Shown: positions 1 to 7,171 of the stretch, one piece after another | How positions within the stretch are numbered: the stretch's first letter is position 1 | How the letters are laid out: the number at the start of each line of letters is the position of its first letter | NCBI GenBank assembly: GCA_937874195.1 | Contig: CALNBM010000059.1 | Span: forward strand, 1-17,917 | Direction: 5' to 3' | Length of the DNA stretch: 17,917 nt | Origin: an uncultured Clostridia bacterium | GTDB taxonomy: Bacteria; Bacillota; Clostridia; Christensenellales; UBA1242 | Program-made: the position numbers and the translations under genes | Notes under the pieces: generated by a model | The model's input: the letters and a program-made list of their open reading frames with translations, nothing else | Database searches by the model: none | What the model was told of the DNA's origin: nothing

Positions 1-307
1 TCTCATTATTTAAGTAATAAATATAAGTTTTTTATTTCTGCAAAACGATAATATGGAAAAAATTAACTTTTAAAGAGTTTATCTCAATTTCAAATATAAA
101 CAAACTTTAATATAAGTTGACTTTTTTAACTAGAAACTTTTGATAATATTAAATTTTAAGTTCAAGTACATTCTTAAAATATCATAATCTTTTTGTTTTA
201 GAAAGACTTTATCAACATATCAAAACAATTCACCATTTTTAAAACTCGAACTTGTAAGCAGAAAAATGTATATAATGATATTGTATAACCCATAAAATAA
301 AAAATTA
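1..307. other. AT-rich intergenic region before aspartokinase
   Basis: No coding region, RNA gene or riboswitch fold is recognisable here. A TATAAT hexamer at 271-276 could be the -10 element for the aspartokinase gene, but no good -35 hexamer lies 16-18 bases upstream. A weak AT-only hairpin (103-118) followed by a short T run is the only other structure seen. Confidence 0.5.
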
Positions 308-1606
308 ATGAAACTATCAAAATTTGGCGGCGTTTGCATGGCAAATGCCGAATATATAAAAAAATCGGCCAATATTATTAGACAAAATAACAAAAGAAAA
401 ATTGTGGTGGTTTCCGCACCCGGTCAACGAAATTCAAATGACATTAAAATAACCGACAGACTGTATGCTTGTTATGATGAAATTATAAAATTTGGACATT
501 GCGATGAGTCCTATAAAGAAATTGAAAAGCACTTTTTAGATATAACAAATGCGTTTAATTTAACTAAATATAATAACATTTTAAAAAATATAAAACTCGA
601 AATTGAAAACTCAAAAAAGGTCGACTTTATAGTAAGCCGTGGTGAGTTTTTAATGGCGCAAATTTTTGCTGACATTTTAAATTTCGAATTTATTGATGCT
701 GGGAAAATTATAAAATTTAATAAAAATAATGAACTAGATGAAAAACTTACTTTTAATCTCACAAAAAAATTTGTTTCAAAAACTAAAAAAGGTGTTGTTA
801 TTCCCGGATTTTACGGCAAAAATCCAGCCGGCGAAATAATAACTTTCACACGAGACGGCACAGATTTTACCGCAAGCCTAGTGGCAACTGCATGCGATGT
901 TAGTGTTTATGAAAACTGGAAGGATGTTGAAGGAATATTTACAGGTAACCCAAGCATTATAGAAAAACCTAAAAAGGTTAGTGAAATAAGTTATAGTGAA
1001 CTTAGAAAACTATCATATCTTGGTGCGAAAGTTGTTCATCCAAGCACAGTGCTTCCAGTAAGCGAAAAAAACATTCCTATTGAAATTAGAAGCTTTTTGG
1101 ATAGTTCTCTAAAAGGTACGAAAATAACAAATAAGAAATCAAGCAAAATTTCTATTAAGGCAATAACCGCTAAAAGTAACTTAGTTTTAATATATTTAAA
1201 AAAAGAAATGCATCATGATGAAACAAAGTTCTTATCAAACATTCTTGATTTTTTGCAGGAACATACGATTTCTTTGTCACTTTTTAAAGTTGATATTGAT
1301 AATATTTATATTGTTATATCATCCGCCGACTATTTTAACCACGAAAAATTATTACTAAACAAACTTAAATCCCTTCAACTTAAAGAGTGGGAAGTGGAAG
1401 ATATTGCATTAATTTCCATTGTTGGAAACGATATATGCAGAAAACCAAGATTAATAAATGATATTTATAACACTCTGCAAAACAATTATATAGATATTAA
1501 ATTTATCAAATTAGACGGTGAAAATTCGTTTGTTTGTGTGGCGGTAAACAATAAAGAAGAAAAATTAACACTCACTTCTCTCTATGAAAAATTATTTTCT
1601 TCTTAA
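308..1606 (+). CDS. Aspartokinase (monofunctional, YclM-like)
   Basis: This protein phosphorylates L-aspartate to 4-phospho-aspartate, the first step of the DAP/lysine/dipicolinate pathway, in the cytoplasm. It has 432 aa. The kinase domain is about residues 1-275, with KFGG at 5-8, VVVSAPG at 33-39, VSRGE at 109-113, R-D-G-T-D at 182-186 (the R-x-G-[ST]-D signature), the YENWKDVEGIF segment at 201-211 and GAKVVHP at 239-245. Two ACT-like regulatory halves follow (about 285-355 and 365-430). The wording is closest, from memory, to Bacillus YclM-type enzymes. Residues 9-10 are V-C where relatives have S/T-S after KFGG, which is unusual in the ATP/aspartate-binding loop. There is no clear Shine-Dalgarno sequence before the ATG at 308, yet the start must be here because the KFGG motif begins at residue 5. 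It converges on dapA rather than lying inside the asd operon as Bacillus dapG does. The isozyme name (lysC, thrD or dapG) cannot be assigned. Confidence 0.92.
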   Translation: MKLSKFGGVCMANAEYIKKSANIIRQNNKRKIVVVSAPGQRNSNDIKITDRLYACYDEIIKFGHCDESYKEIEKHFLDITNAFNLTKYNNILKNIKLEIENSKKVDFIVSRGEFLMAQIFADILNFEFIDAGKIIKFNKNNELDEKLTFNLTKKFVSKTKKGVVIPGFYGKNPAGEIITFTRDGTDFTASLVATACDVSVYENWKDVEGIFTGNPSIIEKPKKVSEISYSELRKLSYLGAKVVHPSTVLPVSEKNIPIEIRSFLDSSLKGTKITNKKSSKISIKAITAKSNLVLIYLKKEMHHDETKFLSNILDFLQEHTISLSLFKVDIDNIYIVISSADYFNHEKLLLNKLKSLQLKEWEVEDIALISIVGNDICRKPRLINDIYNTLQNNYIDIKFIKLDGENSFVCVAVNNKEEKLTLTSLYEKLFSS

Positions 1607-1984
1607 AAAATATTAGTATTTTGGAAAAATAGAAAATTTGCTAATTTCTTAAAAATTCATTCAAAAAAACCAAATTTGATATATTTAACATGCTTAAAAA
1701 CATAATAAACAAAATAAAAATAAAATATAAAAATAAATTAGATTAATAATTTAAAATTTTATATAAAATTACTTGTGATTGATTAGAATTATTAAAATAA
1801 TAATGCATTATTAAAAACTCTTTGAACTTACTTTTCTATTACAAAGTGGTAAAAAAAAATTAGAAAAAAAATCAGATAAATAATAAAAAATAAAGCAATA
1901 TAGTAAACTACTAATAATTTAAAACTGCAATTTTTAAATTTAGGAAAAAATAAGTAAGGGGAAAAAAAAGTAAGTAAATAAAGA

Positions 1985-2009
1985 AAAAAAAGGCGACAAA
2001 AAGTGTCGC
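1985..2009 (-). terminator. Rho-independent terminator of dapA
   Basis: A perfect 7-bp GC-rich stem, GGCGACA (1991-1997) with TGTCGCC (2003-2009), encloses a 5-base loop. On the minus strand it is followed by a run of seven T (1984-1990 in plus coordinates, an A run). It sits about 50 bases past the dapA stop codon. Confidence 0.85.
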
Positions 2010-2022
2010 CGCATACATAATT

Positions 2023-2045
2023 CAAACCTTAAAAAGGTTTTTTTT
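2023..2045 (+). terminator. Rho-independent terminator, plus strand
   Basis: AAACCTT (2023-2029) pairs with AAGGTTT (2033-2039) across a 3-base loop, followed by Ts to 2045 on the plus strand. It would stop transcription arriving from the aspartokinase gene, about 420 bases upstream, before it enters dapA antisense. The stem has only two G-C pairs and is weak. Confidence 0.5.
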
Positions 2046-2056
2046 AATGGTTTTTG

Positions 2057-2932
2057 CTAATTGCTAATTAGTATTTTTTGCAATTCTTTTTCTAATAACT
2101 TCACATTTTCCGGTTGCATTTCTGTTAATGGCATTCTTAAAATGCCTTCACATAAGCCCATCAAACTTGCAGCTTTTTTAACTGGAATTGGGTTGACTTC
2201 TAAAAATAATAATTTTATAAGCGGATTGATTTCAAATTGAAGTTCACGACTTTTTTCTATATTTCCAGCAAAATAGTTTTCACAAATTTCGCTCACAATT
2301 TTAGGAATAATATTACTTGCCACGCTTATAATTCCCTGTCCACCTAACGCCAACACAGGATATGTTAAACCGTCATCCCCACTATAAACATCAAGACTAC
2401 TGGTGCGCAATATTTCTGTAATTTGCTCGATATTTCCGCTTGCCTCTTTAATTGCAGTTATGTTTTTATGCTTGCTAAGTTCAACTGCTGTTGTAGGTAA
2501 AATATTAACACCCGTTCTTCCCTGCACACTATATACAATAATTTCTGTGTCCACCTTATCTGCAATTTCAAAGTAGTGTTTGATAAGACCATTTTGGGTG
2601 CACTTGTTATAATAAGGTGTTACTATTAATAGTCCATCAACACCTAAATTTTCATAAGCCTTGCTTGTTTCCACTGCCACCGCTGTGTCGTTCGAGCCTG
2701 AACCTGCAATAACTGGCACTCTGCCCGCAACATAATCCACCGCATATTCCACTATGCTTATTTTTTCTTGTTTAGATATGGTGGACGCCTCACCGGTTGT
2801 ACCCAAAACAACGATTGCTTTGGTTCCATTATTTATTTGAAAATCCAGCAACTTTTTTAAAGCGTCAAAGTCCACCTGTCCACTTCCAGTAAAAGGAGTT
2901 ATTAGTGCTGTTGCACTTCCTTTAAATATCAT
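2057..2932 (-). CDS. dapA: 4-hydroxy-tetrahydrodipicolinate synthase
   Basis: This enzyme condenses pyruvate with aspartate semialdehyde to hydroxy-tetrahydrodipicolinate, a Schiff-base class I aldolase reaction at the branch toward DAP, lysine and dipicolinate. It has 291 aa, the full family length. Visible motifs are GTTGE (44-48), TPYYNK (105-110), the catalytic Tyr134, Arg139 in GRTG, and the Schiff-base lysine Lys162 in AIKEASGN (160-167). The segment after the catalytic Tyr reads YSVQGRTG, where most relatives have YNVPGRTG, so two conserved loop residues differ although the catalytic ones remain. The ATG start is preceded by AAGGA with seven-base spacing. It is separated from asd by about 315 bases, so it may have its own promoter while remaining on the same strand as the dipicolinate operon. 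Confidence 0.95.
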   Translation of the reverse strand: MIFKGSATALITPFTGSGQVDFDALKKLLDFQINNGTKAIVVLGTTGEASTISKQEKISIVEYAVDYVAGRVPVIAGSGSNDTAVAVETSKAYENLGVDGLLIVTPYYNKCTQNGLIKHYFEIADKVDTEIIVYSVQGRTGVNILPTTAVELSKHKNITAIKEASGNIEQITEILRTSSLDVYSGDDGLTYPVLALGGQGIISVASNIIPKIVSEICENYFAGNIEKSRELQFEINPLIKLLFLEVNPIPVKKAASLMGLCEGILRMPLTEMQPENVKLLEKELQKILISN

Positions 2933-3095
2933 GTTTTTATCCTTTTTAAATTTATTTTTTCTTTAATAGTTTCGCTAATCAATTTTTATTTAATTTTATT
3001 TCCGTACATAGTTTTTAAAACTACAAACTCAAGTATTTAAAATTAGTAAAACCTATGCAAATATATTTTCAAGTCATGAGCACGAAGGCTCAAAC

Positions 3096-3125
3096 CTTAC
3101 AACAAATCAACTAATCTTACAACAA
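3096..3125. repeat. 10-bp direct repeat CTTACAACAA, 20-bp period
   Basis: CTTACAACAA occurs at 3096-3105 and again at 3116-3125, two helical turns apart, upstream of dapA. This spacing is typical of tandem protein-binding sites. No regulator can be named. Confidence 0.5.
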
Positions 3126-3212
3126 TGAACAAATAATTCACTGGTGCAAAGTTGTCATATTAGATTCACCTGGGAGTAACTAATATAAAACACTATAACT
3201 GTCTGTGGAAAT

Positions 3213-3230
3213 AATTAAGTTGGCTTAATT
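3213..3230 (-). terminator. Hairpin after asd, possible weak terminator
   Basis: A perfect 7-bp AT-rich stem (3213-3219 with 3224-3230) has a 4-base loop, 18 bases after the asd stop on the minus strand. It is followed by ATTATTT rather than an uninterrupted T run. It may partly separate the dpaA-dpaB-asd transcript from dapA. Confidence 0.35.
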
Positions 3231-3247
3231 TATAAATAATATAAGTA

Positions 3248-4237
3248 TTAGCGATTTATCAAAGTTTGCAATATTTGCACTGCATTTGTTGCAGCACCTT
3301 TTCGCAAGTTATCTGCAACAACCCACATATTCAACCCGTTTTCAACGCTATCATCCACCCGTAACCTTCCTATAAAAACTTCGTTTTTATTATCCGCAAT
3401 AAAAGGCATTGGATATACATTGTAGGCAGGATCGTCAAACAACTTAACTCCCTTTGCTTCAAATAATATATCTTTAACTTCATCTAATAAAAATGGTTTT
3501 TTAAACTGCACATTAATACTTTCACTATGGCAGTTTTCCACTGGTACTCGTACGGTTGTAGCAGTTATTTTTATATTATTATCATCTAGGATTTTTCTAG
3601 TTTCGTCTATCATTTTCTGCTCTTCTTTGGTGTAACCGTTTGGCAAAAACTCATCAATATGTGGAATCACATTATTATATATCGGTGCGGAAAACTTTTT
3701 AGGATTTTTACCCAATTCGCCATTTTTTAAATCATCCACACCGCTTTTGCCTGCACCACTAACTGCTTGGTATGTGGAAAAAACAATGCGTTTTATTCCA
3801 TACACTTTATGAAGTGGAGCGAGTGCAACCACCGCTTGAATAGTGCTGCAATTTGGATTAGAAATAATATTTTTATGATTTGTTATTGCGTGTGCGTTTA
3901 CTTCTGGCACAATTAATGGAACATCACTATTCATTCTAAACGCACTAGAATTATCTATAACTATAACGCCTAATTTTGCAAACTTTGGTACAAATTCTTT
4001 TGAAATACTACCACCTGCGCAAAATAAAGCGTAATCGATTTTTATGTTTTTAAAGTTTTCTTCTTTTAGTTCAATAAGATTATAACTAATATTTTTAAAT
4101 ATTATCTCACCACCAGCACTTCTACTGGATGAAAAGAGATATAAATTTTCTATTTCAATATTTTCTTCTGCTAAAACTTGCAGAATTTTCCTACCTACCA
4201 TTCCGCTTGCACCAATAACTGCGATATTATAACCCAT
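3248..4237 (-). CDS. asd: Aspartate-semialdehyde dehydrogenase
   Basis: This enzyme reduces aspartyl phosphate to aspartate 4-semialdehyde with NADPH, feeding DapA. It has 329 aa, normal for bacterial Asd. Motifs seen are the NADP-binding loop GASGMVG (9-15), the SSAFRM and VPEVN segments (98-114), the catalytic cysteine Cys130 in SNPNCST (126-132), the substrate-binding arginine/catalytic histidine region ending in HSES (237-240), and the C-terminal LRKGAATNA (311-319). The start ATG follows AAAGGAGAT at ideal spacing. That Shine-Dalgarno sequence lies in the 15-base gap after the dpaB stop, so the two are probably translated from one mRNA. The order dpaA-dpaB-asd matches the Bacillus spoVFA-spoVFB-asd operon. 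Confidence 0.96.
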   Translation of the reverse strand: MGYNIAVIGASGMVGRKILQVLAEENIEIENLYLFSSSRSAGGEIIFKNISYNLIELKEENFKNIKIDYALFCAGGSISKEFVPKFAKLGVIVIDNSSAFRMNSDVPLIVPEVNAHAITNHKNIISNPNCSTIQAVVALAPLHKVYGIKRIVFSTYQAVSGAGKSGVDDLKNGELGKNPKKFSAPIYNNVIPHIDEFLPNGYTKEEQKMIDETRKILDDNNIKITATTVRVPVENCHSESINVQFKKPFLLDEVKDILFEAKGVKLFDDPAYNVYPMPFIADNKNEVFIGRLRVDDSVENGLNMWVVADNLRKGAATNAVQILQTLINR

Positions 4238-4252
4238 AAAATATCTCCTTTA

Positions 4253-4825
4253 TTATTGTAATATCGGCTGAATTTGCTTGCCGATTGTTGCTTCTTCAAT
4301 GGTTTTACCAATTAGGCCATATTCAGCAATTATGGATGTAGGTTTAGATATTGCATTATCTTGAGAATAAGGTACAAAATAAACATTTCTAGCTGCCATC
4401 ATCACTCCTAAATTTTTAGCATTTAATCCCAACCCGTCATTAGTTGAAATCGCAAGAGCAACTGGCTTTCCGTTTCTAAGATGCGCTTTAACTGCCATAG
4501 TAACAGGTGTGTCTGTTATTGCATTTGCAAGTTTTGCTAGTGTGTTTCCTGTACATGGTGCAACAAGCATAATATCCACTGCTCCGCTAGGACCTAGTGG
4601 TTCTGCTGTTTGCAAAGTGTCGATAGGTTGTTTTCCTGTAATTTCTGCCACTTTATTTTTAAAGTCACTTGCTTTAAAAAATCGCGTGTCAAGATTTGCT
4701 GTATTGAAAGAAAATATAGGAATAATATCATAGCCTTCTTTAACCAACTTTTCCATTTCCACAAGTATTCTATCAAAGGTGCAAAAAGAACCTGTTACCG
4801 CCCAGCCTATTGTTGTTTTTTTCAA
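4253..4825 (-). CDS. spoVFB: Dipicolinate synthase subunit B
   Basis: This is the flavoprotein-fold subunit of dipicolinate synthase, also called DpaB. With DpaA it oxidises dihydrodipicolinate to dipicolinic acid in the mother cell, for export into the forespore. It has 190 aa, close to the usual length. Family signatures visible are IGWAVTGSFCTF (6-17), AEPLGPSG (74-81), the highly conserved APCTGNTLAKLAN stretch beginning at 89, TDTPVTMA (104-111), ISTNDGLG (126-133) and a C-terminal QIQP. The start is TTG, not ATG: a near-perfect AGGAGG sits eight bases upstream and the KKTTIGWAVTG beginning is typical. It lies 12 bases after dpaA. Expression in the mother cell is inferred from the family and the upstream promoter candidate. 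Confidence 0.96.
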   Translation of the reverse strand: MKKTTIGWAVTGSFCTFDRILVEMEKLVKEGYDIIPIFSFNTANLDTRFFKASDFKNKVAEITGKQPIDTLQTAEPLGPSGAVDIMLVAPCTGNTLAKLANAITDTPVTMAVKAHLRNGKPVALAISTNDGLGLNAKNLGVMMAARNVYFVPYSQDNAISKPTSIIAEYGLIGKTIEEATIGKQIQPILQ

Positions 4826-4837
4826 AAGTATTTCCTC

Positions 4838-5593
4838 CTAATTAAAGTGTTTCAAAATATGTTTCAGCATAATTTCTCCTGCTGATTGAGCTGAATACAC
4901 TTTAGGGAGCGCTGGTGCTAATATATAATTTAATTTGTATTTTTCTTTTAGTTTGGTTGAAATGCAGTTAACAGAAGCAACTTCCACAATTGCAACACCA
5001 CTCTGCATATTCGTTATCATTTCTTCGGTTATTATTTCAAGTGGAACAGTGTTGATAATTATATCAAATTCACCTATCCTACTTACTAGCTGTTCTTTAG
5101 AAATAACATTGTCGGTTAAAATATGTGCGCTTTCATAACTACCTTTATGAAAAGTGCCAAGTGATGCTTTAACGCCTAACTTATCTAACAATAATAAAAT
5201 TGCTTTGCCACAACGCCCACTACCTAACACTAAAATGTTATTTGAATATATTGATTTCTCCGTGCAACTAAAAATTACTGCTAACACTCCTTCAGCGGTT
5301 AATTTTGCGTTTTCAATAGTGAAAATTTCGTTTTGCATAATATTGATATACTCAATATTTTTTTGCTCTAATATTTTAATAACTTCATCTTTTTGATTAC
5401 CGCCAAAAACCGTACTGTTATCTTTTAAATTTGAGACATCATCGCCTAGTTTTACTGCTGGAGAGAAAACATAAACCACTTGCTGTTTACTGCCAATATG
5501 TTCATGCAATTTATATGCTTTATAGCCTAATTTTTTTAAACCTTCTAGCACATAGATATTGCGTTTGTCACTAATATCAATTATAAATTCCAC
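4838..5593 (-). CDS. spoVFA: Dipicolinate synthase subunit A
   Basis: This is the NAD(P)-binding subunit of dipicolinate synthase, also called DpaA, working with DpaB. It has 251 aa, shorter than the roughly 300 aa I recall for Bacillus SpoVFA; the shortfall is in the N-terminal half. The C-terminal Rossmann part is well preserved: NAKLTAEGVLA (95-105), the dinucleotide loop LVLGSGRCGKA (121-131), NTVP (181-184), and APALPKVYSAQSAGE (226-240). The start is GTG, preceded by CAGGGGC. An in-frame stop 15 bases upstream of the GTG excludes a longer version, so the protein really is short rather than mis-started. It is the first gene of the operon with dpaB and asd. Confidence 0.93.
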   Translation of the reverse strand: MEFIIDISDKRNIYVLEGLKKLGYKAYKLHEHIGSKQQVVYVFSPAVKLGDDVSNLKDNSTVFGGNQKDEVIKILEQKNIEYINIMQNEIFTIENAKLTAEGVLAVIFSCTEKSIYSNNILVLGSGRCGKAILLLLDKLGVKASLGTFHKGSYESAHILTDNVISKEQLVSRIGEFDIIINTVPLEIITEEMITNMQSGVAIVEVASVNCISTKLKEKYKLNYILAPALPKVYSAQSAGEIMLKHILKHFN

Positions 5594-5619
5594 ACTTTTG
5601 CCCCTGTATTAATAAATTA

Positions 5620-5636
5620 AACCTAACATTTAGGTT
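5620..5636. repeat. Inverted repeat AACCTAA-CAT-TTAGGTT
   Basis: A perfect 7-bp dyad with a 3-base loop, just downstream of the -10 element proposed for dpaA and about 27 bases before its GTG. It could be an operator or a hairpin at the 5' end of the mRNA. Confidence 0.6.
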
Positions 5637-5642
5637 CATACC

Positions 5643-5668
5643 AGTATATGAAAAATTTCCGCGACAGT
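5643..5668 (-). promoter_or_regulatory. Candidate sigma-K/sigma-E promoter of dpaA-dpaB-asd
   Basis: Read on the minus strand: AC (5668-5667), 16 bases, then CATATACT (5650-5643). Sigma-K promoters in Bacillus are recalled as AC-N16/17-CATANNNTA, and sigma-E -10 boxes as CATACAHT, so this matches either mother-cell sigma factor with one mismatch. The position, about 50 bases before the dpaA start, and the known mother-cell expression of spoVF both fit. It is a pattern match only. Confidence 0.5.
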
Positions 5669-6053
5669 GTGAAGGTTAGTGTAATAGAAGTGATGATTGA
5701 ATCTATTTTTAATTGCTATAATTTCTCATAGTTTATACAATTTTTTTAATCTTTCAAAAATCAGATTAATGTGTGAGTTTAATGCGGATGATTTTTTATA
5801 AAATAAAATTAAAAAAATTGAAAAATGTTTTTTACTTTATATCTTATTTTTATTTTATTTACTGTGTGATATATAATTATGTTATAAAACATTTCTAATA
5901 AATCTTACAACCCAAAAATGCCGTGCTTTAAAGCAGATTAATGCGTTTTTCACTTTTAATAAAATCCAAAACGGTATCGGTTTTCTTTCTAACACATAAG
6001 CGACATATGTTTTACTTTAAAAAAACTTTATTGTTTATGTATACCTATAACAC

Positions 6054-6217
6054 TTATCTCTCTCACGCAAAGGCTGGTGGTTTCTTATAAAAAAACGAAC
6101 AGTTAATAATAATGTTCGTTTAAAATTTTTATTATTTATGTTTATATAACCTATATGAAATTGCGAATACAAATATTTTTCGTATTGTCACATAAGACCT
6201 TTTTATCTCTCTCACGC
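6054..6217. repeat. 15-bp repeat TTATCTCTCTCACGC, two copies 149 bp apart
   Basis: Identical 15-mers lie at 6054-6068 and 6203-6217. Both are followed about 10 bases later by TGGT (CACG/CGTG dyad in the second, CAC/GTG in the first), so each begins a small degenerate stem-loop. The form, with CTCTCACGC followed by CGTGG, resembles short dispersed intergenic repeats I recall from gut Bacillota genomes; that likeness is from memory. Confidence 0.55.
6087..6121 (-). terminator. Terminator of the GT8 operon
   Basis: A 9-bp perfect stem, AAACGAACA (6093-6101) with TGTTCGTTT (6113-6121), has an 11-base AT loop. On the minus strand it continues into a T run. It lies about 230 bases past the stop of the last GT8 gene. 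The plus-strand side also continues into TTT/ATTTTT, so it may act in both directions. Confidence 0.6.
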
Positions 6218-6348
6218 TCAGCCCGTGGTACTTTTGCCATACTCCCCTTTATAAAAATAAGCATTAAAACATCTGCATTTTATTTAACATATTTTTGCTT
6301 ATCCTTTAATTCCACAAGCAAATCAGTTCGCATTTTACTTTTAAAATA

Positions 6349-7167
6349 TTATTTTAATTTAGAATTTTTTATGTTTAAGTATCTTCCTAAAATATCATCA
6401 AAATCATGGCATTTTAGTTTTTCATGAAGTAGTTCAATTTGCCATTGTTTAATGTTTTGGGTATGAAACCATGGAAAAAACTTAATGGTTTTAGAAAAGT
6501 GCCTAATAACAGTGTCTTTTCTAACTCGCTTTTGCTCATTAAATCTGCGGTTTAATATTAATTTTTTTGTTGCAAATTTATTAAGCACCGTTTGGTCGGT
6601 TAAGAAAACTTTTTTAACATTGAGTAAGTTTCTGCATTTTTCAAATGTTTTTGTTTCCCTAATTTTTTTCATATTTAGAAGCAATACTCCTGCATTACAA
6701 TATGTTGGATAAAAGAAAACCTTACCATAATAATCACGACTACCCGCAAATTCATAGTCCGTTATATCAATATCATATAGTTTACTTATATCATCATTCG
6801 CCATTAAATCCACATCTAGATATAGCACTTTATCGGGAACAATATCCATCATATCTGCAAATAATCGTAAAAATGTGTATGGAGTGTAACCTGTTTCAAT
6901 ATTAACAGAATTTATCATTTCCTTAGAAAAAGTGTCTGTTAAATCAACTTTTGTTATTGTGCTTTTGGGATTGACTTCCTGAACAACATTTTGCAGAATT
7001 TTAATATCCCTATCTGAAACAGACAGAAAGTTTGGATTAAGTTTAGGCAAATCCATAGTAAAAATTAAAACATTTAATTGTCTGTTTGTGTGTTTTACAA
7101 TCGACAATAATGCGGTTAGCATTCCGTCAAAAACTTTATAGTTTCCACTAAAAATTATATTTATCAT
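6349..7167 (-). CDS. GT8 family glycosyltransferase
   Basis: A retaining glycosyltransferase of CAZy family 8 (LgtC/glycogenin-like), using a nucleotide-sugar donor and a divalent metal at the cytoplasmic face. It has 272 aa. Motifs are an N-terminal donor-binding strand NIIFSGNYKVFDGML (3-17), TPYTFLRLFADMM (95-107), the metal-binding DxD as LYLDVDLM (115-122), YCNAGVLLLNMKKIRE (156-171), DQTVLNK (191-197), and a second metal-site histidine His223 in RHFSKTIKFFPW. The ATG lies only 4 bases after the preceding acyltransferase stop, with AGAGG as ribosome binding site, so the two are translationally linked. It is the last gene of a three-gene operon. Acceptor and sugar cannot be told from sequence; an envelope glycolipid or wall polymer is inferred from the acyltransferase between the two GT8 genes. 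Confidence 0.9.
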   Translation of the reverse strand: MINIIFSGNYKVFDGMLTALLSIVKHTNRQLNVLIFTMDLPKLNPNFLSVSDRDIKILQNVVQEVNPKSTITKVDLTDTFSKEMINSVNIETGYTPYTFLRLFADMMDIVPDKVLYLDVDLMANDDISKLYDIDITDYEFAGSRDYYGKVFFYPTYCNAGVLLLNMKKIRETKTFEKCRNLLNVKKVFLTDQTVLNKFATKKLILNRRFNEQKRVRKDTVIRHFSKTIKFFPWFHTQNIKQWQIELLHEKLKCHDFDDILGRYLNIKNSKLK

Positions 7168-7171
7168 TTGT

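Larger units (their letters stand above)
1607..2056. other. Intergenic region between convergent aspartokinase and dapA
   Basis: The stretch is extremely A+T rich with long A runs. The only clear elements are the two hairpins at 1991-2009 and 2023-2045, listed separately. A 65-codon phenylalanine-rich minus-strand reading frame runs through the terminator hairpin and is not believed to be a gene. Confidence 0.6.
2933..3247. other. asd-dapA intergenic region
   Basis: No gene is visible. On the minus strand, in transcription order, the region holds: a hairpin 18 bases past the asd stop (AATTAAG/CTTAATT, 3213-3230), which is terminator-like but lacks a clean T run; the CTTACAACAA direct repeat (3096-3125); a TGAGC/GCTCA hairpin (3077-3092); and a palindrome TAGTTTT-T-AAAACTA (3009-3023). 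This is enough room and structure for a separate dapA promoter, but no convincing -35/-10 pair was found. Confidence 0.5.
5594..6348. other. Intergenic region between the dpa operon and the GT8 operon
   Basis: About 750 bases without a believable gene. From the dpaA side the region holds an inverted repeat and a mother-cell promoter candidate (5620-5668), then AT-rich DNA with a small AAAAC...GTTTT dyad near 5970. A 15-bp repeat occurs twice (6054-6068, 6203-6217). The terminator-like hairpin for the GT8 operon is at 6093-6121. Confidence 0.6.

Noticed and set aside
1..307. Lysine riboswitch before the aspartokinase
   Set aside because: None of the conserved core or long helices of the lysine riboswitch can be found in this AT-rich leader.
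1828..2025. 65-codon minus-strand hydrophobic frame
   Set aside because: It is low-complexity and Phe-rich, drawn from A runs, and passes through the dapA terminator hairpin.
4509..5396. Several plus-strand frames of 67-91 codons opposite dpaA and dpaB
   Set aside because: They lie wholly antisense to confidently identified genes and have no family motifs.
6151..6240. 29-codon minus-strand frame starting at an ATG behind AAAGGGGAGT
   Set aside because: It overlaps the 15-bp repeat copy, the ribosome-site-like bases abut the ATG with almost no spacing, and the product resembles nothing known. It is probably a by-product of the repeat.
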